DNA from: an uncultured Myxococcales bacterium | Lineage (GTDB): Bacteria; Myxococcota_A; UBA9042 | DNA length: 35,459 nt | Assembly: GCA_903869075.1 (NCBI GenBank) | Contig: CAIPXZ010000429.1 | Coordinates: 1 to 35,459 of the forward strand | Reading direction: 5' to 3' | In this document: positions 16,105-24,193 of the stretch, piece after piece | Layout of the letters: every line of letters begins with the position of its first letter | Position numbering within the stretch: position 1 is the stretch's first letter | Translations under genes and position numbers: made by a program | Notes under the pieces: model-generated | Databases searched by the model: none | Told to the model about the DNA's origin: nothing | Seen by the model: the letters and a program-made list of their open reading frames with translations, nothing else

Positions 16105-17121
16105 TCACTGCCCGGCGAAGAACGCTTGCAGCGCCGGCTGCAGGTTTTCAGCAACCTTTTTCGCGACCGCATCCGCAGCGCGATGGCTCGCTTCGCCCGG
16201 CTCGGACGCCGCTGGCCGCACCGACGCGTCAAACTGCAGGATTTGCGTGCCGGTTTTGGGGTCCGTCACCGTCGCCGTCGCCGTCAGCCGGGCGTAATAC
16301 CAGCCCTCACGCGGCCCGCTCACCGCCAGGTCCAGGTTCACGGCAACCGCGATGTCCGGCGGCGTGGTGCCGTCGACGGTGCAAATACCCAATGCGTTCA
16401 GCGATTTGACCACGCCGGTCTGGATGGCCCGGGCGTTCTCGCTGCCGGCCACGCGCAGGCTGACCTGCAGCGCCCGGACGGCAGCGTCCGCGTCCCGGCG
16501 CGCCGTGCTCCAATCCGCTTCACCCGCCGTGTCGGCACCGGGCTGAATCACGCGCAAATCGGCGATGAGGTTGTCGCGGTTCTTTGCCAGCGCCTGGATC
16601 CGAAAGCCCGCGCCAGCGCGCCGCAGCGGCTCGGTCGCCTTGGCCAGCTGCACGACCTGGGGCTTCACCGCGGTTTCCAGGTCGCCGAGCTTGTCGCGCA
16701 GCACGACGGCGGCCTTTTTGCGGTTCAGGACGGCCAGCGCGTAGATTCGCTTCGTCGTCGGATCCTGCCAGCTTTCGGCGATCGCGACGCCCTCCAGCAC
16801 GCGGTCTGTGGTTGATTTGGCGTCCTGGACGACCGCCTGCGTTGCCGAGAAGCGCGTCTTGCCGCCCTCCGTGACCTCGGTCTGGGCCGTCGTGATCGCG
16901 GTTTGCGCAGAGACGTGGACGCTGAAGACGGCGGAAACGGCTGCCCGCGCCCGCGTTTCAGCGTCGGAACGTTCGTCGCCGCTGCCCATCCCGACGATGT
17001 AGAGCTCACTTGGGTAGAGCTCAGCCGAGCCGTTGACCCAACCGGGGGCGCGGTCACCTGCCCAGGCTGTGTTGACGCTGGCCACGAGCGCGCCAGTCAC
17101 GAGGAGACGACGGTAGTGCAT
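16105..17121 (-). CDS. LPP20-like envelope protein of the lpoB cluster
   Basis: 338 residues from ATG 17121, with GAGG five bases upstream. Signal peptide MHYRRLLVTGALVASVNTAW, then AGDRAPGWVNG. The first half is LPP20-like: PGWVNG..., YIVGMGSGDERSDAETRARA ('G.G......A...A' pattern), and IYALAVLNRKKAA ('yvlavldr..a'). The second half looks like a LpoB/GNA1162-type alpha-beta domain: RRAGAGFRIQALAKNRDNL, VKSLNALGICTVDG, DIAVAVNLDLA and DPKTGTQILQFDASVRP. It also has a helical tail. It is therefore probably a periplasmic two-domain protein. It starts 22 bases after the COG3014-like gene and completes the lpoB / COG3014-like / LPP20-like set, a neighbourhood I recall from gammaproteobacteria. 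Confidence 0.78.
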   Translation of the reverse strand: MHYRRLLVTGALVASVNTAWAGDRAPGWVNGSAELYPSELYIVGMGSGDERSDAETRARAAVSAVFSVHVSAQTAITTAQTEVTEGGKTRFSATQAVVQDAKSTTDRVLEGVAIAESWQDPTTKRIYALAVLNRKKAAVVLRDKLGDLETAVKPQVVQLAKATEPLRRAGAGFRIQALAKNRDNLIADLRVIQPGADTAGEADWSTARRDADAAVRALQVSLRVAGSENARAIQTGVVKSLNALGICTVDGTTPPDIAVAVNLDLAVSGPREGWYYARLTATATVTDPKTGTQILQFDASVRPAASEPGEASHRAADAVAKKVAENLQPALQAFFAGQ

Positions 17122-17143
17122 GAAGCCTCGGTGTGAGAAGGGT

Positions 17144-18520
17144 TCAGAGCGCGCTGTGGAGTGAGCAGAACGTCATGCGCCGGTCGCCAATCGTGGCGTT
17201 GCGGATCACCCGCCGACCGATCGGCGCGCCTTCTTGACTGAGCAAATCGACGGTCACGTCGTACTTTCCGGCCGGGAGACGCAGACGTGCCACGCGGATT
17301 TGCGCAGGCAGGCTCGCCCAGGAGCGCGCGTCCGCCTGTTCCGTCGCCGAGGCCAGCGCGCGCCCACCGATGCCGACGAACAGCGACGCGACGCCACCAT
17401 ACTGCGTATTCTTCAAGGCTTGGCGCGTCGCCTCCTCCGCCAGCTTGGCCACGAGGTACTTGATCGTCGCGCGCGCAATCGCCCGCGCCCGCGTGGTGTT
17501 CGCTTCCTCTTCGATTTGCTTGGCCAAAATGGCGGAGACGTCCTCGACGAGCTCGGTCTCCGCTTCGCCGCCGGCAACCCGCACCACGGAACGCGTCGCG
17601 CGGAAAGGGGATTGCTCGAACGCCGGCAGCGCAAAGGTAATTGCATTGCCTGACAATCCTGCCGCGACCGCGCGGTCGACGGTGCCGTCCGTGTCGCTGC
17701 CCGTCTCGCGCACAGCCACCATCGCGTTGTTCCATTCGATCTGCGTGGCGCGCGACACAAGGCGCGGCGGCGGTCCGTTGTAATGAATCACCACGAGCTC
17801 ACCCTGTCCCGCCGTCAGCTTGGGCAAGTCGATGGTCGGCGTCGGCACGCCGTAGGCGCCCGTGTAGTGACCATACGTCTCGCGGGCGCGGGCAAACGAG
17901 ACGCGCGCGTCCTGCCAGACCGGCATCGCATCGGGTTCCGCGCGGGCCTTTGCCGCGTCCCGGTACGCACTGGCAGCGAAAACCAGGCCGGAAAGGTAGT
18001 GGGCAAAAGCGTCGTCCTGGTAGGAAAACTTGGCTTCGGCAGCGGCGGCAAAACGCGCCAAGAATTCAGCAATTTTGCGGGCTTCCACGGCAGATTCCGC
18101 AGGCTTGCCGAGGAAGATGTAGTTCAGCGACCGCATGACGTTGAGGATCGCGTGGTCTTGTGGCCGGCCGCGGTAGTCTTCGGTTGTGTCATTGACGAGG
18201 AAACGCCCCGCGGCCTTGGTCACGCTCGTCGTGTACAGCTCCTCCATCCGCGTCTCGGCGAGGTCAAGCTCTTGATCACTTTGACGATATCGCCCGCCGT
18301 AGTGCAACGCCGCACCTTTGTCCAAATGAAACAACACCGCATTGGACTTGCCATAGGCGGAAGACTTCTTCGACTCGATATACTCAGCAGCTTCGCGGTG
18401 TTGGCCTGCGGCGATCATGCGCGCGATGTCCGCCCGCACTTCCGCTGACGGACCGCCGCACGCCGTGAGAAAGACGCAAAAGCCGAGAATGATCGCCGAG
18501 ATGTGCTTCACAGTGTTCAT
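17144..18520 (-). CDS. COG3014-like lipoprotein with helical repeats
   Basis: 458 residues from ATG 18520, with GGGAGGAG a few bases upstream. Signal HISAIILGFCVFLTAC, lipobox LTAC. The N-terminal half is alpha-helical and TPR-like: AAGQHREAAEYIES, then VLFHLDKGAALHYGGRYRQS and DQELDLAETRMEE, then NYIFLGKPAESAVEARKIAE. The 'DKG..lh..gry..S...l..Ae' pattern is typical of COG3014 proteins. The C-terminal half is beta-rich: ELVVIHYNGPPPRLVS and FALPAFEQSPF. A helical segment (ILAKQIEEEANTTRARAIAR) then leads into a beta end (LRLPAGKYDVTVDLL). COG3014 proteins are found next to LpoB-type genes, but their job is unknown. It is flanked by lpoB (137 bases upstream) and the LPP20-like gene (22 bases downstream). 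Confidence 0.8.
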   Translation of the reverse strand: MNTVKHISAIILGFCVFLTACGGPSAEVRADIARMIAAGQHREAAEYIESKKSSAYGKSNAVLFHLDKGAALHYGGRYRQSDQELDLAETRMEELYTTSVTKAAGRFLVNDTTEDYRGRPQDHAILNVMRSLNYIFLGKPAESAVEARKIAEFLARFAAAAEAKFSYQDDAFAHYLSGLVFAASAYRDAAKARAEPDAMPVWQDARVSFARARETYGHYTGAYGVPTPTIDLPKLTAGQGELVVIHYNGPPPRLVSRATQIEWNNAMVAVRETGSDTDGTVDRAVAAGLSGNAITFALPAFEQSPFRATRSVVRVAGGEAETELVEDVSAILAKQIEEEANTTRARAIARATIKYLVAKLAEEATRQALKNTQYGGVASLFVGIGGRALASATEQADARSWASLPAQIRVARLRLPAGKYDVTVDLLSQEGAPIGRRVIRNATIGDRRMTFCSLHSAL

Positions 18521-18657
18521 GCACTCCTCCCAAGAAACCCGCTTCAAGCTGCGGCTGCTGGCGGAAAGAACCGTTCATCCCCAACATCGACCGGAACAAA
18601 TGCTTTGATACAGAATCAGAATCTCACCCTGACACACCCTCGACCCCGCCGGATTGG

Positions 18658-19287
18658 TTAGAAGCCGGCGCCCGCGCGCGAGATGTTCTTCTTGATCTTC
18701 TTGCTGCCGTTCCAAACGATCTTGTTCGACTGCACATCCAGCAGCTTCAGGTTGACCTGATACGCCACAACGGACTCGCCGCCCACGCGGTCGACATTCG
18801 AGCGAATGCTGCCGCTGAGCACGAAATCCGCGCCCTGTTCCTCGCCCTGGGCTTTGCGCGTGGCCTCGCTGGCGTTCGTGTCTTGATCGTAGCGCTCCGC
18901 CCGCACATCACCGCGCTCCAGCGCGCTTGCCACGAACTCGACGCGACCGGAATTGATGAGCGAACGCTGCAGGTCCTCCACGAACGCCTGGCAGTCGATG
19001 TGCTCCATGCTCTCGTTGTGGACCTGGCCGACGATCACGGTCGGCGGATTACCGGTCTTACGTGTCGCATTGGCCAGCCACGGGCGCGAAAGCGTGTCGG
19101 CGATCATCTCCTCAGCCACGAGACGCGAGTCGGTCTCGTTCCAGCGGCCGCTGAGGTCGATGTTCTCCGCGTTGTCCATGCGGCGGACTTTGACGGAAGG
19201 ACCGCAGCCGGTTGCAGCGGTCACGAGTGCCAGGGCGACGAGCCGGATCCCGTAGCGGGACGGCGTGGAGCGAAATCGGTGGTTCAT
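18658..19287 (-). CDS. lpoB: LpoB-type penicillin-binding-protein activator lipoprotein
   Basis: 209 residues from ATG 19287, with GGAGG nine bases upstream. Signal RYGIRLVALALVTAATGC; the lipobox is relaxed (ATGC). The mature part matches the LpoB fold: ENIDLSGRWNETDSRLVAEE ('lsgr.n..D.r.va..m'), PPTVIVGQVHNESMEHID, then FVEDLQRSLINSGRVEFV. It continues GADFVLSGSIRSNVDR and YQVNLKLLDVQSNKIVWNG. In E. coli, LpoB is an outer-membrane lipoprotein that spans the periplasm and activates the peptidoglycan synthase PBP1b. LpoB-fold proteins with other partners are also known, so activity on a PBP here is inferred from family. First gene of the lpoB / COG3014-like / LPP20-like unit. Confidence 0.87.
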   Translation of the reverse strand: MNHRFRSTPSRYGIRLVALALVTAATGCGPSVKVRRMDNAENIDLSGRWNETDSRLVAEEMIADTLSRPWLANATRKTGNPPTVIVGQVHNESMEHIDCQAFVEDLQRSLINSGRVEFVASALERGDVRAERYDQDTNASEATRKAQGEEQGADFVLSGSIRSNVDRVGGESVVAYQVNLKLLDVQSNKIVWNGSKKIKKNISRAGAGF

Positions 19288-19683
19288 GGACCTTTGCCTC
19301 CAGAAAGTGAACGCCAAGCGTGCAAACTGCCATCTCCGCGAACCGCCGAGCTGTTCAAGCGACCCGCCAGTAACCGGGCGGATTGGACGTCGCCCTTGTC
19401 CAAACCGCGCGCATGGCAGCCTAAGCGCCACGGCGAAGTCTGGATGCTGCGTGTCCTACACCGCGACACGGCATTTGTGCCGGCGTGGCGACTTTACAAC
19501 TGGTGCGTCGAGGGTGCAAGGCCGTCCCGCGCCGGGCGCTGTGTCCTGGACGGCGAGTTGCGCGGCGACCTGCGAATTTGCGTCCCAACCCCCGCTGATT
19601 CGGAGACTTGACTTTGCCAATCCGCCAAGGACAGAATCGAGCACTCGGGACTACCTTCCGGCTTAAGTGGGAGAGCAGGAACC
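19288..19683. other. 396-base divergent intergenic region
   Basis: Between lpoB (minus) and the lipoprotein at 19684 (plus). The best plus-strand promoter is given separately. For lpoB I find no good sigma-70 match; TTGAAC-like and TTGGAC-like hexamers occur on the minus strand near 19350-19400 without a matching -10. A small hairpin CGGCA-TTTG-TGCCG sits near 19468-19481. The frames in this region lack ribosome sites and known motifs. Confidence 0.4.
19608..19637 (+). promoter_or_regulatory. Possible promoter of the 19684 lipoprotein gene
   Basis: TTGACT 19608-19613, 18-base spacer, CAGAAT 19632-19637. It predicts a ~40-base leader to ATG 19684. Confidence 0.38.
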
Positions 19684-20625
19684 ATGCGCGCGACCAGCTG
19701 CAGGTCTAACGGGAAGCGCCTGTCGGCGTTGAATTCCGGAACTGGCGACCGCCGTCCCGATCACGCCAGCGAAGCCGGCCGGGGCGTCGTTACAACTCTT
19801 CACAAGATCGCCGCGCCCGGCCCAAGGGTGCCAGAAACCGGCGCCTTCCTTGCCGGCGAAGGGGCCCTGTGGCCCTGGTTGCGCGCCGCCGTCCTCCCAG
19901 CCATCGTCGCCGGCGGTCTGGGTGGTTTCGCTGGCTGCGCGGCCGCCCCAGTCGCCCGCCATTACCAGCCATTGCCGAGCAATGCGTCGGTTGCCGTCGT
20001 CCGTTCACTGGCTGAACTGCCGCAACCAGCTGTGGTCATTGGCAAAGTGCGCGCCAAGACGGACGGTTCTGCCGATCGCGACGCGGTCGTCGAAAGCTTC
20101 ATGATCCGCGCGCGCGCGCAAGGCTGCAACGCGCTCGCCGCGGTCGCTTCAACGGAATCAGACGTCGTGGGGCCCAAGCTCGTCCGTGTCACGCGTTCGG
20201 ATGGGAGTGTCGCCACCGAAAAGCAGATGGCTATCACCGGCCATGAAGTGAGTTGGTCCGCATTGTGCGTCCGAGCCGCGGATGACGCCGGCGTCGCCGC
20301 CCGGCCGACCAAGAAAGCCGCCAAGGCCGCCGCCAATCCGCCTGAGCCGTCGGCACCAGTCGCCGCGGTGCGTCCGCCACCGCCGAAAGCGGAAGTCGCC
20401 GTGGTTCGAACGCCAGCGGCCCCGCCTCCCCCCGCTCCGCCGGAAGAGCGCCAGCCCGCGCCCAAGCCGGCGGCGGTCGCCAAGCCTGCGGAAGCTGTCG
20501 CCAAACCAGCCGCTGCGCCGCCCGCAAAACCGCGTCCGCCTGCGCCGCGCCCGGCGCCCAGCCGCGCCGCGGAGCCACCCGACGCCAATGACGGCAACGA
20601 AGCGCCGGCGCCGATGCCCATTTGA
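19684..20625 (+). CDS. Pro/Ala-rich putative lipoprotein with YbjQ-like core
   Basis: 313 residues from ATG 19684, which has GGGAGAGCAGGA upstream. The hydrophobic lipoprotein-like signal (WLRAAVLPAIVAGGLGGFAGC, lipobox FAGC) begins only at about residue 65. Either the real start is later (TTG 19879 would give a normal signal but has no ribosome site), or the protein has an unusual N-terminal extension. After the Cys comes a ~120-residue domain: VVRSLAELPQPAVVIGKVRA, then a helix AVVESFMIRARAQGCNALAA. This recalls the 'g.v.g......d....l..kA...GaNai' pattern of YbjQ/heavy-metal-type domains. The last 110 residues are Pro/Ala/Lys-rich and disordered, suiting a periplasm- or wall-spanning tether. 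It lies between lpoB (divergent) and the kinase gene. Confidence 0.7.
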   Translation: MRATSCRSNGKRLSALNSGTGDRRPDHASEAGRGVVTTLHKIAAPGPRVPETGAFLAGEGALWPWLRAAVLPAIVAGGLGGFAGCAAAPVARHYQPLPSNASVAVVRSLAELPQPAVVIGKVRAKTDGSADRDAVVESFMIRARAQGCNALAAVASTESDVVGPKLVRVTRSDGSVATEKQMAITGHEVSWSALCVRAADDAGVAARPTKKAAKAAANPPEPSAPVAAVRPPPPKAEVAVVRTPAAPPPPAPPEERQPAPKPAAVAKPAEAVAKPAAAPPAKPRPPAPRPAPSRAAEPPDANDGNEAPAPMPI

Positions 20626-20707
20626 ACGCGCGCGCCCCGGATTGCCCACGCGCCGCGTTTGGGCGATGCTCGGCCGCGCGGTCTACTGACGGCGTGACGG
20701 GGGGATC

Positions 20708-22951
20708 GTGAACGAGACAAACGAAAACGGGCTGCCCGACGTTGCGACGGACCCCGCCGATGCCGATCAGACCGCGACCGTTGTGAGCACCGTGCTCGCT
20801 GCGGCTTTTCGCTGTCCGAATTGTGGCGACGCGTTCGATGAGCTCGCCGCCCCCTGCTTGCGGGTCGATGTCACGCGGACTACGGGCGCGACCGCCTGTG
20901 CTGGTAAGTACTTCGCCATTCCGGCCGAGCATGCCGGCGCGGGGGCGACGGATCGCTGGGTCGGCCGCAAGCTGAACGACAAGATCCTGCTCGGACCGCT
21001 GCTCGGCAAGGGCGGCATGGGCTCGGTCTACAAAGGCTGGCAGCTCGGGCTCATGAAGCGCGCCGTGGCCGTCAAAATGCTCTACACCGGCAGCGGCGTC
21101 GACAAGACGGCGCGGGACCGGTTCGTCCGCGAGGCGCACGCCAACGCCCTGCTGCGGCACGAACACATTGTCCAGGTCTACGACGCGGATGAGGCCGCGC
21201 AGTGGGACCCGCCGATGCCGTTCATCGTGATGGAGATCGTCGAGAACGCTGAGACGCTCAAGGACCGGATCCGCGCTTGGCGGCAAAATCCGCCGCCGCT
21301 GAGCGACGTTGCGACGACATTCGATGAATTGCTCGACGCGCTGGCTTACGCGCACAAGAAGAAGATCGTTCACCGCGACGTGAAACCGGCGAACGTGATG
21401 ATCCAGCGCGCGCAGGACGGCGCGGAGACCTTGAAAGTGCTGGATTTTGGCCTCGCGCGCTCTTTTGGCGCCTCCGATGACGAGGATCTCGCGTCAGTGA
21501 GCGGGTCCAAGGATTCGGTGCTGGGGACTGTCGCGTACATGGCGCCAGAACAGGCGCTGGGCGAGCCGGTGGACGGGCGGGCGGACGTGTATGCCGTCGG
21601 CTCGATCCTGTTCGAGCTGCTCGTCGGCGTGCGGCCGTTCATGCGCTTGGGGCTGAACGACCTGCAGATGCTGCTGGCCAAGTCACAGCTGGATCCGGTG
21701 ACGCCCGAGGGCGGGATGCCGCCGGGCGGCCTCGAGAGGCTGGGCAAGCTGGGGGAAGTGCTCGTTGGCATGATGCAGCGCAATCCGGCGGAACGCTGGG
21801 ATGCCGCTGTCGCCCGCAAGCGGCTCGCGGTCGCGTTTGAAGACGCGGACGTCACGCTGCCGCTCAGCGCGGTTTCCCTGCACAATGAGTTGCAGACGGT
21901 GGATGCGACGCGGCCAACGCAAAGCCTGGCCGGGGCGCTTGCCGACTCTGCCGCGCGCTCGGCGGCGGCGGCGTCCGTCGCGGCGCTGGATCACGGTGCC
22001 CAGACAATGGTGCTGGATTCCAACGCGTCCTCGACAATGGCCGGCGTTGCCTTGCCGCGCGCGCCTGTCGCGCCTGACGCGCCCGTGCCACCGGCCGCGC
22101 GACGTGGCACGTTCGTCGCCGTTGGCGTCGGTGCAGCCGTGCTGGCCGCGCTCGCTGTCGCCCTTGTCCCGCGTTCGTCCGCACCGCCTACCCCGCCGCC
22201 GTCCGTTGCTGCTGCTGCCGCTCCAGCACCTGCTGCCCCGGCAGCTGTTGCCGCCGTGGCTCCCGTCGCTGCCGCGGTTCCGGCTGCTGCTGCGCCACCA
22301 CCACCGCCGGCCGCTCCAGCTGCGGCCCCGGTCGCGGCTGCCGCGGCGGTGCCAGCTGCACCCGCCGCTGCGCCGGCCGCTGCCGCCAAGGGTGCCGCCA
22401 AACCGGCGGAACCCGTTCCCGCTGCCGCAGCACCCGAGCCCGCCAAGCCAGCGCCGGCCAAAGCCGCGCCCGCCGATGCGCCAGCCCGTGAGGCCCCTGC
22501 CGCTGCGCGTGCAGCGCCAGCCGAGAAGCCGGCTGCCGCGGTCGAAAAAGCTGCGCCGGCACCGGAAAAAGCTGCCGACAGTGCGCCGCCGGCCGCGGAG
22601 TCCAAAGACGCGTTCAAGGCGGATGGCAACTTCATTCACCACAAGCACATCAGCAAGGAAGGCAAGGAGTTCTACTTGACGTGGCAGCGCACGCCCAGCG
22701 GCTCCGAAGTCCGCGCCGAGGCGGCTGAAGCGTACTGCGATCACCTCGCCGTCGGCGGCTATTCCAACTGGCGGTTGCCCACCGCCTCAGAGCTCCGCTT
22801 GACCAACACCGGCGATGCGACCGGCTTGCTGGCCTTTCCCGGCCAAGCCGCCGGACTCTACTGGGCCGCCGGCAAGGGCGGACCCGTCATCGTCGGCATC
22901 CGCGCCAGCGCCGGGGACGCCGAGACGGCCCGCGTTCGTTGCGTCCAATAA
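20708..22951 (+). CDS. Transmembrane Ser/Thr protein kinase with C-terminal Lcl/DUF1566 sensor domain
   Basis: 747 residues from GTG 20708. Residues 36-64 hold four Cys (CPNC ... C50 ... C64), like a zinc-ribbon header. The kinase domain spans ~90-380: Gly loop GKGGMGSVYKG (100-110), AVK with Lys 123, catalytic HRDVKPAN with Asp 224, DFGLA (246-250) and MAPEQ (278-282). All key residues are present, so it should be active. A transmembrane helix lies at ~468-488 (TFVAVGVGAAVLAALAVALV). An Ala/Pro/Lys linker of ~120 residues follows, then a C-terminal ~110-residue domain with WQRTPSGSEVRAEAAEAYCD, GGYSNWRLPTASELR and YWAAGKGG. This is the Lcl/DUF1566 signature of bacterial lectin- or FGE-like modules. 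It probably senses something outside the inner membrane and phosphorylates cytoplasmic targets, which are unknown. Confidence 0.93.
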   Translation: MNETNENGLPDVATDPADADQTATVVSTVLAAAFRCPNCGDAFDELAAPCLRVDVTRTTGATACAGKYFAIPAEHAGAGATDRWVGRKLNDKILLGPLLGKGGMGSVYKGWQLGLMKRAVAVKMLYTGSGVDKTARDRFVREAHANALLRHEHIVQVYDADEAAQWDPPMPFIVMEIVENAETLKDRIRAWRQNPPPLSDVATTFDELLDALAYAHKKKIVHRDVKPANVMIQRAQDGAETLKVLDFGLARSFGASDDEDLASVSGSKDSVLGTVAYMAPEQALGEPVDGRADVYAVGSILFELLVGVRPFMRLGLNDLQMLLAKSQLDPVTPEGGMPPGGLERLGKLGEVLVGMMQRNPAERWDAAVARKRLAVAFEDADVTLPLSAVSLHNELQTVDATRPTQSLAGALADSAARSAAAASVAALDHGAQTMVLDSNASSTMAGVALPRAPVAPDAPVPPAARRGTFVAVGVGAAVLAALAVALVPRSSAPPTPPPSVAAAAAPAPAAPAAVAAVAPVAAAVPAAAAPPPPPAAPAAAPVAAAAAVPAAPAAAPAAAAKGAAKPAEPVPAAAAPEPAKPAPAKAAPADAPAREAPAAARAAPAEKPAAAVEKAAPAPEKAADSAPPAAESKDAFKADGNFIHHKHISKEGKEFYLTWQRTPSGSEVRAEAAEAYCDHLAVGGYSNWRLPTASELRLTNTGDATGLLAFPGQAAGLYWAAGKGGPVIVGIRASAGDAETARVRCVQ

Positions 22952-22979
22952 GCCGTGTCCGTGCTCCCGGAGCCTCGCC

Positions 22980-23558
22980 GTGAAGAAGATCCTCGTCATC
23001 CTTGGCCATCCGCGCAAGGACAGCCTCTGCGGCGCGCTGGCGACCGCCTATGCCGATGCCGCCAAGAGCGCCGGCGCCGACGTCCGGATGCTTGTGCTGG
23101 CCGACCTTCAATTCGACCCGGTGCTGCACAACGGCTACGCGCAGATCCAGCCGCTGGAGCCGGACCTTGTCGCGGCGCAGGCCGAGTTGACGTGGGCGCA
23201 GCACCTCGTCTTTGTCTACCCCAACTGGTGGGGGACGTTTCCGGCGCTGCTCAAGGGCTTTTTTGACCGCGCGTTCCTGCCCGGTTTCGCCTTCAAATAC
23301 CGCGCCGACTCGCCGCTCTGCGATAAGCTTTTGGCGGGCCGCACCGGCCGGGTGCTGGTGACGATGGACTCGCCCAGCTGGTACTACCGCTGGCTCGTCG
23401 GCGCGCCGGGCGACAAGCAAATCCGCAACAGCATTCTAGGGTTCTGCGGCGTGAAGCCGGTGCGCATCCAGCACATCGGCCCGGTCCGCAACGCGACCGA
23501 CGCGCAGCGCGCGGCGTGGATCGCCGCCGCCAGCGCGCTGGGCCGCCGCGACGTTTGA
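22980..23558 (+). CDS. NAD(P)H:quinone oxidoreductase, flavodoxin-2 fold
   Basis: 192 residues from GTG 22980, with GGAG at 22969-22972. The family (NQO1/MdaB/YwrO type) makes two-electron reductions of quinones with FMN or FAD, protecting against redox cycling. Visible: KKILVILGHPRKDSLCGALA (flavin-phosphate loop), VRMLVLADLQFDPVLHNGY, and VFVYPNWWGTFPALLKGFFD followed by RAFLPGFAFKY. The last is the hallmark 'P.wW...Pa.lkg..DR.f..G.af' of the family. Also TGRVLVTMDSPSWYYR. It sits 28 bases after the kinase gene and 31 bases before a TetR regulator, which may control it. Confidence 0.9.
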   Translation: MKKILVILGHPRKDSLCGALATAYADAAKSAGADVRMLVLADLQFDPVLHNGYAQIQPLEPDLVAAQAELTWAQHLVFVYPNWWGTFPALLKGFFDRAFLPGFAFKYRADSPLCDKLLAGRTGRVLVTMDSPSWYYRWLVGAPGDKQIRNSILGFCGVKPVRIQHIGPVRNATDAQRAAWIAAASALGRRDV

Positions 23559-23574
23559 CGGCACTCGCGCCGCC

Positions 23575-23589
23575 GCGTACGGTGTACGC
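23575..23589. promoter_or_regulatory. Inverted repeat GCGTAC-GGT-GTACGC abutting the tetR start
   Basis: Perfect 6-base arms, three-base centre, ending one base before ATG 23590. A plausible operator for autoregulation by the encoded TetR protein, blocking ribosome or polymerase. No separate Shine-Dalgarno fits here. Confidence 0.45.
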
Positions 23590-24159
23590 ATGAGCCACAG
23601 CACCAAGGACCGCATCCTCGACGCCGCCCGCGATCTCTTCGTCGAGCGCGGCGAGGCGGCGGTGACAATGCGCGCCGTGGCCAGCGCGGCGGGCGTCTCG
23701 ACAATGGCCGCGTACCGGCACTTTCCCAACCGCGAAGCGCTGTTGCGGGCGGTCATGGAGCATGGACACGACAAATTCCTCGCCTGCATGAGCCGCGCGC
23801 TCGCAGCTGCCAGCCCGCTGGCCAGGTTGACTGCCAGCGGTGACGCGTACCTGGATTTTGCCCTGGCCAACCCGCGCGACTACGAGCTGATGTTCCTGCG
23901 GCCGGCGCAGGTCGACTTGACGTGCGCGCCGCTGGCGTGGCGCGATGCGGCGACGTTCCGCTTCCTTGTCGATCGCGTCGCCGAATGCGTGGCGGCGGGC
24001 GCGCTGCGCGGCGAGGACCCGGAACTGCTGGCGTTTGCGATCTGGGCGCTTGTGCACGGCATGGTCGCGTTGTACCTGACGCACAAGCTGGCGGCGGACG
24101 AGCCGACGTTTCGCGCGCGGTACGCCCGCGCGCTGGCGAACGCGCTGGCGCGGGCTTGA
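23590..24159 (+). CDS. TetR/AcrR-family transcriptional regulator (WHG-type C-terminal domain)
   Basis: 189 residues. The N-terminal helix-turn-helix is standard: STKDRILDAARDLFVERGEA, then VTMRAVASAAGVSTMAAYRH and FPNREALLRAVM. The C-terminal ligand domain has AYLDFALANPRDYELMFLRP, and ALVHGMVALYLTHKL near the end. These are the marks of the WHG/TetR_C_33 subfamily. Such proteins are repressors released by small hydrophobic ligands. Its likely targets are itself and the quinone reductase gene 31 bases upstream. The start ATG 23590 has no obvious ribosome site; an inverted repeat immediately precedes it. Its stop codon overlaps the -35-like element of the rnpB promoter. Confidence 0.92.
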   Translation: MSHSTKDRILDAARDLFVERGEAAVTMRAVASAAGVSTMAAYRHFPNREALLRAVMEHGHDKFLACMSRALAAASPLARLTASGDAYLDFALANPRDYELMFLRPAQVDLTCAPLAWRDAATFRFLVDRVAECVAAGALRGEDPELLAFAIWALVHGMVALYLTHKLAADEPTFRARYARALANALARA

Positions 24160-24183
24160 ACGCCGACCGCCAATGTGTGCTAG
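24156..24183 (+). promoter_or_regulatory. Possible rnpB promoter
   Basis: TTGAAC 24156-24161, 16-base spacer, TGCTAG 24178-24183, about ten bases before the start of the RNA. It overlaps the tetR stop codon. The -10 is a weak match. Confidence 0.35.
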
Positions 24184-24193
24184 CCTCCGCGCC

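Noticed and set aside
20641-20667. Hairpin ATTGCCCA / TGGGCGAT between the lipoprotein and kinase genes
   Set aside because: Eight pairs including one wobble, no T-run; could be chance in this composition.
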